NCBI GenBank assembly: GCA_903933395.1
Contig: CAIZKA010000130.1
Location: 1-19,818, forward strand
DNA from: an uncultured beta proteobacterium
GTDB lineage: Bacteria > Pseudomonadota > Gammaproteobacteria > Burkholderiales > Rhodocyclaceae
Direction of reading: 5' to 3'
Length of the DNA: 19,818 nt
Shown here: positions 1 to 7,636 of the stretch, one piece after another
Numbering within the stretch: the stretch's first letter is position 1
Layout: each line of letters opens with the position of its first letter
Position numbers and translations under genes: made by a program
Notes under the pieces: model-generated
What the model saw: the letters and a program-made list of their open reading frames with translations, nothing else
What the model was told of the DNA's origin: nothing
Databases searched by the model: none

Positions 1-10
1 CCACCACCGA

Positions 11-38
11 ACAAAGGCGAACACCCGTTCGCCTTTGT
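11..38 (+). terminator. Intrinsic terminator of an upstream gene (hairpin before ppiD)
   Basis: A perfect 12-bp inverted repeat (11-22 with 27-38) encloses a 4-nt loop, ACCC. The stem carries AAA and TTT at its ends, so it can act as a terminator without a long downstream T-run. It lies 21 nt before the ppiD start and probably ends a gene left of the window. That gene is not visible. Confidence 0.65.
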
Positions 39-59
39 CGCATCTAGGGTTTTCATCGC

Positions 60-1961
60 ATGCTTGATATCGTTCGCAACAACAAGAAAATCACCCAGAT
101 TTTCCTTGCTCTGATCACGCTTCCCTTTGCCTTCTGGGGCGTCGAATCCTACGTGCGCAATGCTAGCGTCGGTGGAGAAGTCGCCACCGTGGGAAAGGGT
201 AAGATCACGCAGCAGGAATTGCAGTCGGCCCTGCGCGAACAGCAGGACCGGATGCGCACCCAACTCGGCGGGAAAGCAGATCCCGCAATGTTCGAGACCC
301 CGCAAATGCGCCGTGCCGTGCTCGACTCGCTGGTGACGCAGCGGCTGCTGGCCGAGCAGGCGCAGAAAGCCAGGCTGGTCATCAGCAACGAGCAACTGCA
401 GCAGTTCATCGCGGCGATCCCTTCGCTGCAGGAGAACGGCAGGTTTTCAAGCGAGCGCTACAAGGCTCTCGTGGCCGCGCAAAGCATGAGCGAGGCAATG
501 TTCGAGGCACGGTTGCGGCAGGACCTGGCCATGCAGCAACTGATCCTGCCTGTGGCCGAAGCCGGCATCACCGGCCGGGTGGCCGCCGACCGCTGGTTGG
601 CGACGCAGATCGAACAGCGTGAAGTCAGCGAGGCGCCGCTGTTGCCTGAGGGCTACCTCGGCCGGGTAAAGCTTGCGGCCGATGCTGCGCAGAAGTACTA
701 CGAGGCCAATCGCAAACAGTTTGAACTGCCCGAGCAGGTGCGTGCCGAGTTCCTGGTGTTGAGCCGCGATGCATTGGGCACGGCGGCCGTCATCGGCGAC
801 GAGGAGATCAAGAAGTACTACGCGTCGCATGCGGACCGCTACCGGGAGAGTGAAGCGCGTCGCGCCAGCCATGTCCTGATTCGCGTCGAAAAGGGTGCAT
901 CGGAGGCGGAAGCTGCCGCCGCAAAGGCAAAGGCCGAGCAGTTGCTGGCGCAAGTGCGCAAAGCTCCCGCTGATTTTGCCAAAATCGCCAAGGACAATTC
1001 GCAGGATCCAGGTTCGGCGGCGAAGGGCGGGGATCTCGACTGGTTCAGTCGTGGCGCGATGGTCAAATCCTTCGAGGATGTCGCCTTCGCGCTCAAGGAC
1101 GGGCAGATTTCCGATGTCATTCGCTCCGATTTCGGCTTTCACATCATCCGTGTCACGGGCGTGCGTCCCGAACGTGTCAAGCCGATTGAGGAAGTGAAAG
1201 CGGATATTCTCGCCGAACTCAAGCGCGAAGCCGGAATGAAGAAGTATGCCGATACGGCGGAAGCATTCGGCAATACTGTTTACGAGCAGGCCGACAGCCT
1301 GAAACCCGCCGCCGAGAAATGGAAACTGGACCTGCGTCAGTCCCAATGGCTGGCCAAGGGCGGCAAATTCGATCCTCCCTTCGACAACCAGAAACTGGCC
1401 GCTGCGCTGTTCAGCGACGATGGTTTGAAGAACAAACGCAACACCGAAGCGGTCGAGGTCGCGCCCGGCACCCTGGTTTCCGCGCGCGTGCTCGAATACA
1501 AGCCGGCGGCGCTGCAACCGCTGGAAACCGTTCGCGGCGAGATCGAGAAGCGCCTGATGCGTGAAGAGGCGGCGGCACTGGCGATCAAGGACGGAGAAGA
1601 AAAACTGGCGCGTCTGGCCAAGGGCGAGGCCGTCGACCTCAAGTGGTCGCCAGCGCACAAGATCAGTCGTACTGAGGCACCCGGTCTGCCGCCCGAGACC
1701 GTGCGGGAGGTTTTTGCTGCCGATGCGGCAAAACTGCCGGCCTACGTCGGTGTCGGCTTCCCGGGCAAGGGCTATGGGCTGTACCGGGTCAGTTCAGTCA
1801 AGGCAGGCGATGCAGCCAGGGGCGATCCCCGCGTCCGCGAGCTTGCGCAGCAATATGCGCGCATTGTCGCAGAGGAAGAGTTTGCCGCCTGGCTGTCGAG
1901 CCTGAAGGAAAACTATCCGGTCAAGATCAACAAGACCGTGCTGGAAAGCAAGGATCGCTGA
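60..1961 (+). CDS. ppiD: PpiD-like membrane-anchored peptidyl-prolyl cis-trans isomerase / periplasmic chaperone
   Basis: PpiD is an inner-membrane folding factor that helps newly exported outer-membrane and periplasmic proteins at the Sec exit. The 633-residue product is close in length to E. coli PpiD (about 620). It starts with a short cytoplasmic piece (MLDIVRNNKK), one membrane helix at about residues 11-30, then a SurA/PpiD-type helical N-domain and a parvulin domain at about 265-368. The parvulin domain keeps the landmark residues: RASHVLIRV with His271, GGDLDWFSRG near 323-332, and GFHIIRV with His361. It therefore looks catalytically competent, whereas the E. coli PpiD parvulin domain is regarded as inactive. 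A second helical region follows to the C-terminus. The ATG is preceded by a weak AGGG at a long spacing. It is followed at once by a strong terminator, so it is probably the last gene of its unit. A generic SurA-like isomerase is the alternative name. Confidence 0.9.
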   Translation: MLDIVRNNKKITQIFLALITLPFAFWGVESYVRNASVGGEVATVGKGKITQQELQSALREQQDRMRTQLGGKADPAMFETPQMRRAVLDSLVTQRLLAEQAQKARLVISNEQLQQFIAAIPSLQENGRFSSERYKALVAAQSMSEAMFEARLRQDLAMQQLILPVAEAGITGRVAADRWLATQIEQREVSEAPLLPEGYLGRVKLAADAAQKYYEANRKQFELPEQVRAEFLVLSRDALGTAAVIGDEEIKKYYASHADRYRESEARRASHVLIRVEKGASEAEAAAAKAKAEQLLAQVRKAPADFAKIAKDNSQDPGSAAKGGDLDWFSRGAMVKSFEDVAFALKDGQISDVIRSDFGFHIIRVTGVRPERVKPIEEVKADILAELKREAGMKKYADTAEAFGNTVYEQADSLKPAAEKWKLDLRQSQWLAKGGKFDPPFDNQKLAAALFSDDGLKNKRNTEAVEVAPGTLVSARVLEYKPAALQPLETVRGEIEKRLMREEAAALAIKDGEEKLARLAKGEAVDLKWSPAHKISRTEAPGLPPETVREVFAADAAKLPAYVGVGFPGKGYGLYRVSSVKAGDAARGDPRVRELAQQYARIVAEEEFAAWLSSLKENYPVKINKTVLESKDR

Positions 1962-1981
1962 TCGGCATCGCCGCGTGTAAA

Positions 1982-2016
1982 AAAAGAAAGGCCCCGCACT
2001 GCGGGGCCTTTCTTTT
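1982..2016. terminator. Bidirectional intrinsic terminator between ppiD and fabI
   Basis: A perfect 16-bp inverted repeat (1982-1997 with 2001-2016) with a 3-nt loop ACT. The GC core GGCCCCGC is flanked by A-rich and T-rich arms, giving a T-run on either strand (TCTTTT on plus, TTTTT into the flank on minus). It sits between two convergent genes and should end both transcripts. Confidence 0.93.
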
Positions 2017-2035
2017 GCAGCCTGCGGTCGCGTCG

Positions 2036-2836
2036 TCAGCCAGGCAGCGGATCGGCGTTGCCCATGGCTGTGGTGTGGGTGCCACCGTCGACGTAGAGAA
2101 TTTCGCCGGTGACGCCGCTGGCCAGATCGGACAGCAGGAATGCCGCAGCATTGCCGACTTCGTCGATGGTCACATTGCGCCGCAGCGGAGCGTGATGGGC
2201 GTTATAGGCGAGCAGCTTGCCGAAGCTGCCGATGCCGGATGCCGCCAGGGTCTTGATCGGTCCGGCCGACAGCGCATTGGCGCGGATGCCCTGCGGCCCG
2301 AGGCAGAACGCCAGATAGCGCGTCGCCGCTTCGAGGCTGGCCTTGGCCAGGCCCATGGTGTTGTAGTTGGGCATGGTGCGGACGGCGCCGAGATAGGTCA
2401 GCGCCAGGACGGAGGGATTGCTGCCCTTCAGCAGCAGCGGGCGGGCGGCCTTGGCCAGGGCGGGAAAGCTGTAGGTCGACACGTCGTGGGCGATGCGGAA
2501 GGACTCGCGGGAGATGCCTTCGAGGAAGTCGCCTTCGATCGCCTCGTTGGGGGCGAAGGCGATGGAATGCACCAGGCCGTCGAGGCTGTCCCAGCGCTTC
2601 GCCAGTTCGCTGAATACCGCGTCGATTTCGGCATCCTGGGAGACGTCGCAGGGGTAGATGGCCGTCGAGCCGAACTCGGCGGCATACTTGGTCATGCGGT
2701 CTTTGAAGCGCTCGTTCTGGTAGGTGAACGCGAGATCCGCGCCTTCACGGTGGCAGGCTTTGGCGATGCCGTAGGCGATCGAGCGGTTCGAGATCAGACC
2801 GGTGATCAGAATGCGTTTGCCAGCGAGAAATCCCAT
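2036..2836 (-). CDS. fabI: Enoyl-[acyl-carrier-protein] reductase (NADH), FabI
   Basis: FabI performs the last step of each fatty-acid elongation cycle, reducing trans-2-enoyl-ACP with NADH in the cytoplasm. It is an atypical short-chain dehydrogenase and the target of triclosan. The 266-residue length is normal for the family. The N-terminus has the nucleotide-binding segment ITGLISNRSIAYGIA (about 11-25). The catalytic set is intact: Tyr148 (ALTYLG), Tyr158 and Lys165 in YNTMGLAKASLE, matching Tyr146, Tyr156 and Lys163 of E. coli. The end YVDGGTHTTAM is also typical. The ATG has AAGGA about 7 nt upstream. It is convergent with ppiD and divergent from the binding-protein gene, so it is probably monocistronic. 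No frameshift or odd feature is seen. Confidence 0.97.
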   Translation of the reverse strand: MGFLAGKRILITGLISNRSIAYGIAKACHREGADLAFTYQNERFKDRMTKYAAEFGSTAIYPCDVSQDAEIDAVFSELAKRWDSLDGLVHSIAFAPNEAIEGDFLEGISRESFRIAHDVSTYSFPALAKAARPLLLKGSNPSVLALTYLGAVRTMPNYNTMGLAKASLEAATRYLAFCLGPQGIRANALSAGPIKTLAASGIGSFGKLLAYNAHHAPLRRNVTIDEVGNAAAFLLSDLASGVTGEILYVDGGTHTTAMGNADPLPG

Positions 2837-2865
2837 CGCTTTTCCTTGGTTGAATCCAGCCGTGA

Positions 2866-2871
2866 ATTATA
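2866..2871 (-). promoter_or_regulatory. Candidate -10 element of fabI
   Basis: The minus strand reads a perfect TATAAT here, 30 nt before the fabI ATG, which would give a leader of about 20-25 nt. The -35 hexamer about 17 nt upstream is poor. The same AT-rich spot probably also serves the divergent binding-protein gene, since the whole gap between the two start codons is only 58 nt. Confidence 0.45.
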
Positions 2872-2894
2872 GCGGATCAGCTAAACTCGACCTC

Positions 2895-5036
2895 ATGCGT
2901 AGTTCGATCGCCTGTCTTTTTGCCCTGTTGCTGACTGCCTGCGGTAGCGCCTGGAACGATCCCTATCCGGCGGCGGACAAGGGTAAAAACATCCTGTACA
3001 GCGCATTCACCGACCGGCCCAAGCATCTCGATCCGGTGCAGTCCTACAGCGAGGACGAGATCACCTTCACGGCGCAGATCTATGAGCCGCCGCTGCAATA
3101 CCACTATCTCAAGCGTCCGTACGAGCTGGTTGCGGCGACTGTCGAGGCCCTGCCGCAACCGCGTTATCTGGATGCCCGGGGGCGCCCCCTGCCCGATAGC
3201 GCCGACGTCGCAAGCATCGCCTTTACCGATTATGTGATCGCGCTGAAGCCGGACATCCGCTATCAGCCGCATCCGGCCTTTGCCCGCGCGCCGGGCGGCG
3301 ACTATGCCTACCACGCGTTGACGGCAGAGCAACTGGCCGGCATCAATGTCCTGAGCGATTTCGTCTTGCGCGACTCGCGGGAATTGACGGCCGAGGATTA
3401 CGTGTATGGCCTGAAGCGCTTGGCGCACCCGCGCCTGCACTCGCCTATTTTCGGCTTGATGGACGACTACGTGCTCGGTCTGGGTGATTTCGCGCAACGC
3501 CTGAAAGCAGAAAAGGACAAGCCGTGGATCGACTTGCGCGAATATCGCCTCGAGGGTGCCGAGGTCATCGACCGCTATCGCTATCGCATCCGGGTCAAGG
3601 GCAAGTACCCGCAGTTTTTGTACTGGCTGGCGATGCCGTTCTTTGCGCCCATGCCTTGGGAGGCCGACAAATTCCACAGCCAGCCCGGCATGGCGGAGAA
3701 GAACCTGACACTCGACTGGTATCCAATCGGCACCGGCCCCTACATGCTGACCGAGAACAATCCGAATGCGCGCATGGTGCTGGAGCGGAACCCGAATTTT
3801 CGCCACGACACCTACCCCTGCGAGGGCGAGGCGGAAGACCGGGAGGCGGGGCTGCTCAAGGACTGCGGCAAGACGCTGCCCTTCATCGACAAGGCGGTTT
3901 TCACGCGCGAGAAGGAGCAGATTCCTTACTGGAACAAGTTCCTGCAGGGTTACTACGATGCTTCCGGAATTTCGTCGGATGCCTTCGACCAGGCCGTGCA
4001 GGTTAATGCCGGGGAAGTTACGCTTTCCGACGACATGCGCGCGCAGGGCATCGTGCTGACCACCTCGGTGGCGACATCGAGCATGTACATGGGCTTCAAC
4101 TGGCTCGATCCGCTGGTGGGCGGAAGCGATCCCAAGACTGCTGAAACCGCGCGCAAGCTGCGCCAGGCGATTTCGCTGGCCATCGACCAGGAGGAATACA
4201 TCTCGATCTTCCAGAACGGTCGCGGCGTCGCCGCCCAGGGCCCGATTCCGCCGGGAATTTTCGGCCACCGCGAGGGCGCCGCCGGAATCAATCCGGAAAT
4301 GTACGACTGGGTGGATGGTCATCCGCGGCGCAAGCCGATCGCCGAAGCCAAGCGCCTGCTGGCGGAGGCCGGTTGGCCCAACGGACGCAATGCAGCGACC
4401 GGCGAGCCGCTGGTCATCAATCTCGACACGACGGCCACCGGCGTCGGCGCCAAGGCGCGGATAGACTGGCTCAACAAGCAGTTCGCAAAGATCGATGCGC
4501 AGCTTGTGGTGCGCAGTACCGACTACAACCGTTTCCAGGAAAAGGTGCGCAAGGGCGCGGTACAGCTCTTCTATTTCGGCTGGAACGCGGACTATCCCGA
4601 CCCGGAAAACTTCCTGTTCCTGTTGCATGGCAAGCAGGGCAAGGTCAAGGATTCCGGCGAGAACGCGGCGAACTACCAGAATCCCGAGTACGACCGCCTG
4701 TTCGAGCAGGTCAAGGCGATGGAGAACGGCGCGCCGCGGCAGGAACTGATAGACCGCATGACGCAGATACTGCGCCACGATGCGCCCTGGGTCTGGGGCT
4801 TTCATCCCAAGGACTACACCTTGCGCCATGTCTGGCTGACCAATAGAAAGCCCTCCAAGGTCGGTCACAACACACTCAAATATCAGCGCGTGGATGCTGC
4901 CTTGCGCGAGCAGCGTCGCGCCGAGTGGAACCGCCCGGTGCTGTGGCCCCTGCTGGCGATCGCGCTGGTGCTCGGGGCGGCGATCTGGCCGGCGTGGCGC
5001 GGCTACCGCAGGCGGGAGACGGCGACGGCCCGCTGA
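2895..5036 (+). CDS. OppA/DppA-type (family 5) solute-binding lipoprotein with C-terminal membrane helix
   Basis: This is a family 5 extracellular solute-binding protein, the class that captures oligopeptides or similar solutes for ABC importers. I place the start at ATG 2895 (713 aa) because it gives a lipoprotein signal: MRSSIACLFALLLTACGS with lipobox LTAC and acceptor Cys16. The longer frame from 2802 would begin inside fabI on the other strand. The body is typical: a GTGPYMLTENNPNARMV segment, an AISLAIDQEEYI segment, FGWNADYPDPENFLF, and the APWVWGFHPKDYTLRHVW end. It is longer than OppA (about 540 aa). A loop near residues 345-365 has two Cys (YPCEGEAED and LLKDCGK) that could pair. 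Unusually, residues about 684-700 form a hydrophobic helix (WPLLAIALVLGAAIW) followed by a basic tail. No permease or ATPase gene is adjacent, so the transport partner and substrate are unknown. Confidence 0.82.
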   Translation: MRSSIACLFALLLTACGSAWNDPYPAADKGKNILYSAFTDRPKHLDPVQSYSEDEITFTAQIYEPPLQYHYLKRPYELVAATVEALPQPRYLDARGRPLPDSADVASIAFTDYVIALKPDIRYQPHPAFARAPGGDYAYHALTAEQLAGINVLSDFVLRDSRELTAEDYVYGLKRLAHPRLHSPIFGLMDDYVLGLGDFAQRLKAEKDKPWIDLREYRLEGAEVIDRYRYRIRVKGKYPQFLYWLAMPFFAPMPWEADKFHSQPGMAEKNLTLDWYPIGTGPYMLTENNPNARMVLERNPNFRHDTYPCEGEAEDREAGLLKDCGKTLPFIDKAVFTREKEQIPYWNKFLQGYYDASGISSDAFDQAVQVNAGEVTLSDDMRAQGIVLTTSVATSSMYMGFNWLDPLVGGSDPKTAETARKLRQAISLAIDQEEYISIFQNGRGVAAQGPIPPGIFGHREGAAGINPEMYDWVDGHPRRKPIAEAKRLLAEAGWPNGRNAATGEPLVINLDTTATGVGAKARIDWLNKQFAKIDAQLVVRSTDYNRFQEKVRKGAVQLFYFGWNADYPDPENFLFLLHGKQGKVKDSGENAANYQNPEYDRLFEQVKAMENGAPRQELIDRMTQILRHDAPWVWGFHPKDYTLRHVWLTNRKPSKVGHNTLKYQRVDAALREQRRAEWNRPVLWPLLAIALVLGAAIWPAWRGYRRRETATAR

Positions 5037-5059
5037 CGCCGGTTTTTCGCCGTGTCGCC

Positions 5060-5083
5060 AGCGCCGACTGTTAACTCGGCGCT
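5060..5083. terminator. Hairpin between convergent binding-protein gene and ate
   Basis: An 8-bp perfect inverted repeat (AGCGCCGA at 5060-5067, TCGGCGCT at 5076-5083) with loop CTGTTAAC. It lies between two convergent genes and overlaps the ate stop codon. The tail on the plus side is only ATTCTTC and there is no T-run on the minus side. It is a probable but weak bidirectional terminator. Confidence 0.5.
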
Positions 5084-5810
5084 ATTCTTCGACCGGTTGC
5101 CACTCGCCGTGGCGCAGCGCCTGAAGTGGACGGAACCTGGCCTTGTAGGCCATCTTGCGGCTGTCGCGAATCCAGTAGCCGAGGTAAAGCCAGGGCAGGC
5201 CGACATGCTGGCACTGCCCGATTTGCCAGAGGATGGCGAAGGTGCCGTAGCTGGCATTCGAAACGTCGGGATCGTAGAAGGTGTACACCGACGAGAGACC
5301 GTCGGCGAGGACGTCGATGATGCTGACCACCCGCAGCACTCCGTTTTCGCGGAATTCGATCAACCGGCTGTCCACGTGGGTCTGCAACAGGAAGTGGGCG
5401 TACTGGTCGCGGCTGTCCTGGTCCATGCCGCCGCCGGAATGGCGCGCCGCCTGATAGTGCTGGTAGAGCTGATAGTGCTCTTCGCGGAAGGTCAGGCTGC
5501 ATTCGCTTGCGCTGAGTGCGGCGTGCTGGACGAGGGCGCGGCGCTGGCTGCGGTTGGGGACGAAGGCGTCGACGTCGAGCCGTACCGGCTGGCATTCGCG
5601 ACAGGCATCGCAGTATGGGCGATAGGTGAATACGCCGCTGCGGCGGAAGCCGGCACGCACCAGTTCGCTGTAGGTGGCATTGTCGATCAGGTGGGTCGGC
5701 GTTGCGACCTGGGAACGGGCGATGCGGCCGGGCAGGTAGGAACAGCCGTAGGGTGCCGTCGCATAGAACTGCAGCAGCGGGAAGGGCGGCAGGTCGCGCA
5801 GGTGCGTCAT
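5082..5810 (-). CDS. bpt: Aspartate/glutamate leucyltransferase (bacterial ATE family, Bpt)
   Basis: Bacterial members of the arginyl-tRNA-protein transferase family transfer Leu from leucyl-tRNA to N-terminal Asp or Glu, marking proteins for ClpS/ClpAP. The 242-residue product from ATG 5810 has the usual family length. Typical blocks are YGCSYLPGRIARSQ (18-31), GFRRSGVFTYRPYC (54-67), CRECQPVRL (70-78), HVDSRLIEF and VVSIIDVLADGLSSVYTFYDP (about 161-181), and GYWIRDSRKMAYKARFRP near 211-228. The Cys set is 23, 67, 70 and 73. The frame is open further upstream, but ATG 5810 is chosen because it matches the family N-terminus and forms ATGA with the aat stop, indicating translational coupling. 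It is the last gene of the fbpC-aat-ate operon. The symbol ate is also in use. Confidence 0.92.
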   Translation of the reverse strand: MTHLRDLPPFPLLQFYATAPYGCSYLPGRIARSQVATPTHLIDNATYSELVRAGFRRSGVFTYRPYCDACRECQPVRLDVDAFVPNRSQRRALVQHAALSASECSLTFREEHYQLYQHYQAARHSGGGMDQDSRDQYAHFLLQTHVDSRLIEFRENGVLRVVSIIDVLADGLSSVYTFYDPDVSNASYGTFAILWQIGQCQHVGLPWLYLGYWIRDSRKMAYKARFRPLQALRHGEWQPVEE

Positions 5811-6523
5811 GGCGGGCGCCTGTAGTGGCCGTCGATCGCATCCGGAGCCCAGCGGCCGGGCGCGTCGCCGCGCGGGCAGAGTTCGTCCAGCCGTGCGGCA
5901 AAATCGCGGCGGGGAGTCGGTCTGGCACCGAGAGAGGCGAGGTGAGCGGTTTCCATCTGGCAGTCGATTATGCCGAATCCGCGCTGCTTGAGGTAGGCGC
6001 ACAAATGCGCAAGTGCAATTTTTGACGCATCGCGCGCATGACTGAACATCGATTCGCCGTAAAAAGCCTGTCCCAGCGCGATGCCGTAAAGGCCGCCGGC
6101 GAGTTTGCCGGCTATCCATGTCTCCACGCTGTGTGCGTAGCCGAGACGGTGCAGCGCACGATAGGCATCCTGCATTTCCGCGGTGATCCAGGTGCCGGGC
6201 TGGCCGTCGCGCGGCGTGACGGCACAGGAATGGATCACGCCGTCGAAGGCCGTGTCGAGGCGCACTTCATAGCTGGCATTGCGCAGGGTTTTTGCCAGCG
6301 AGTTCGATATCTTCAGATTTTCGGGGATGAGCACCATGCGCGGATCGGGGCTCCACCACAGGATGGGTTCGCCCGCGGAATACCACGGGAAGATGCCGCG
6401 CCGGTAGGCGGCCAGAATGCGTTGCGGGTCGAGGTCGCCGCCTGCGGCGAGCAGACCGTTCGGTTCGCCCAGCGCCGTGTCTAGCGGCGGGAATACGGGC
6501 GCTTCGCTCAGCCAGGGGATCAT
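5807..6523 (-). CDS. aat: Leucyl/phenylalanyl-tRNA-protein transferase
   Basis: Aat transfers Leu or Phe from aminoacyl-tRNA to proteins with N-terminal Arg or Lys, creating primary N-degrons read by ClpS. The 238-residue product is of normal length. Family motifs: FPPLDTALGEPNGLLAAGGDL (11-31), the hallmark YRRGIFPWYS (40-49), ILWWSPDPRMVL (54-65), YAHSVETW, GLYGIALGQAFYGESMFS (144-161) and IDCQMETAHLASLGA (186-200). Glu157 and Gln189 correspond to the catalytic-site Glu156 and Gln188 of the E. coli enzyme. Its start overlaps the fbpC stop as ATGA and its stop overlaps the ate start as ATGA. It is therefore the middle cistron of a tightly coupled operon, and should respond to the same promoter as the iron-transporter ATPase. 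Confidence 0.96.
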   Translation of the reverse strand: MIPWLSEAPVFPPLDTALGEPNGLLAAGGDLDPQRILAAYRRGIFPWYSAGEPILWWSPDPRMVLIPENLKISNSLAKTLRNASYEVRLDTAFDGVIHSCAVTPRDGQPGTWITAEMQDAYRALHRLGYAHSVETWIAGKLAGGLYGIALGQAFYGESMFSHARDASKIALAHLCAYLKQRGFGIIDCQMETAHLASLGARPTPRRDFAARLDELCPRGDAPGRWAPDAIDGHYRRPP

Positions 6524-7587
6524 CGGCCCTGGGGGAAGGTGACGACGTGGTCTACATCAAGGCGGATGCCGATTCTTTCACCGACGGCATGGTTGTGGTG
6601 CGACGGCACCAGGGACAGAACCTGGGCCCCCGATGCCAGGCGCAGCGTGTAGAGGAACTCGGCGCCGCGAAATGACTTGGCTATGACCTCGGCTTTGACC
6701 TCGCTGGCGTCGTCATGGATCACGTCATCCGGACGCAGCAGCACATCCAGCCGGCAGTCGCGTTGGCATTCACCACAACTGGAGCCGCAATCCATTGGCA
6801 CATCCGAATCGAGTCGGCCCAGTTCCACTTCCACCACCTGGCGCGAGATCACCTCGCCGGGCAGGAATACGCCCTGGCCGATGAAGTCGGCGACGTGGCG
6901 GGTGGCGGGTCGGTGATAGAGGTTGTAGGGGGTGTCCCACTGCTCGATCCGGCCTTCGCGCATGATCCCGACCATGTCGGAAACGGCAAAGGCTTCGTTC
7001 TGGTCGTGAGTGACCAGTATCGCCGCCATGCCGGCGCGCTTGAGGATGTCGCGGACTTCGAGCGACAGGCGTTCGCGCAGTTCGACGTCGAGGTTGGAAA
7101 ACGGCTCGTCGAGCAGCAGGAGGTGCGGTTGCGGCGCCAGGGCGCGCGCCAGTGCCACGCGCTGCTGCTGGCCGCCGGAAAGTTCGTGAGGATAGCGTCC
7201 GCCGCGATTGTCGAGACCGATCAGTTCCAGCATTTCATCGACACGTTGCCGTCTTGCCAGCGCCGACTCTTCGCGCAGGCCGAACCCGATGTTGTCGGCA
7301 ATCGAAAGGTGAGGGAACAGTGCGTAATCCTGAAACACCATGCCGATGCGTCGCGCTTCGGCCGGCACTTGGGTTTTTTCGTTGGCGATCGTCACCCCGT
7401 TGAGGCGGATGCTGCCGGCCGAAGGCGCCTCGAAACCGGCGATCAGCCGCAGCATCGTGGTCTTGCCGCAGCCCGAAGAGCCTAGCAGGCAGGCAATTTC
7501 GCCCTGCGCCAAGGCGAAAGACAGGTCGCGCACCACCGCGTGCTTGCCGTAGGCGTGGCTGACACGTTCGACTTCGAGCAAGGGCAT
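6520..7587 (-). CDS. fbpC: Ferric iron ABC transporter ATP-binding protein (FbpC type)
   Basis: This is the ATPase of an Fbp/Sfu-type ferric iron importer, acting at the cytoplasmic face with FbpB. The 355-residue product has the expected order: Walker A GSSGCGKTT (36-44), Q-loop VFQDYALFPH with Gln86, signature ELSGGQQQRVALARAL (135-150), Walker B LLLLDEPFSNLD (156-167), H-loop His194, then a TOBE-like C-terminal domain from about 235. Within that domain, residues 267-278 form a Cys cluster, CGSSCGECQRDC, spaced C-x3-C-x2-C-x3-C, which I do not associate with standard FbpC proteins. The substrate call rests on FbpB and FbpA nearby; by sequence alone a PotA or CysA-like ATPase could not be fully excluded. 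It is the first gene of an operon with aat and ate and diverges from fbpB. The start has no clear Shine-Dalgarno sequence. Confidence 0.9.
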   Translation of the reverse strand: MPLLEVERVSHAYGKHAVVRDLSFALAQGEIACLLGSSGCGKTTMLRLIAGFEAPSAGSIRLNGVTIANEKTQVPAEARRIGMVFQDYALFPHLSIADNIGFGLREESALARRQRVDEMLELIGLDNRGGRYPHELSGGQQQRVALARALAPQPHLLLLDEPFSNLDVELRERLSLEVRDILKRAGMAAILVTHDQNEAFAVSDMVGIMREGRIEQWDTPYNLYHRPATRHVADFIGQGVFLPGEVISRQVVEVELGRLDSDVPMDCGSSCGECQRDCRLDVLLRPDDVIHDDASEVKAEVIAKSFRGAEFLYTLRLASGAQVLSLVPSHHNHAVGERIGIRLDVDHVVTFPQGR

Positions 7588-7613
7588 GATCGTCGCGTAG
7601 ATGGCGGCTTGTG

Positions 7614-7636
7614 GAGAATGAGTCTCAATTATAATC
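7614..7636. promoter_or_regulatory. Divergent promoter region of fbpC and fbpB with a possible Fur site
   Basis: The sequence contains the palindrome ATTATAAT (7628-7635), which reads TATAAT on the plus strand (7630-7635) and on the minus strand (7633-7628). Just left of it GAGAATGAGTCTCAATTAT (7614-7632) matches 11 of 19 positions of the Fur consensus GATAATGATAATCATTATC and contains the dyad TGAG-T-CTCA. Neither -35 is strong. Placed between two iron-transport genes, a Fur-controlled divergent promoter is plausible but unproven. Confidence 0.4.

Noticed and set aside
1..10. CCACCA at the left edge as the 3' end of a tRNA
   Set aside because: Too few bases are available to test any tRNA arm, and CCA repeats are common by chance.
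447..1658. 403-codon open frame on the minus strand
   Set aside because: Shadow of ppiD on the opposite strand, with no recognisable domain.
2015..2872. 285-codon open frame on the plus strand
   Set aside because: Antisense to fabI, which has all catalytic residues; no independent support.
2802..2894. N-terminal extension of the OppA-type protein
   Set aside because: It would overlap the start of fabI on the other strand and would hide the lipoprotein signal that begins at 2895.
2877..4868. 663-codon open frame on the minus strand
   Set aside because: It lies wholly antisense to the OppA-type gene, whose motifs are clear; the product resembles no family, and long antisense frames are expected in GC-rich DNA.
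5811..6119. N-terminal extension of ate to 345 residues
   Set aside because: The extra 103 residues lie over aat in another frame, are Arg-rich and do not resemble the family N-terminus; ATG 5810 with the ATGA overlap fits better.
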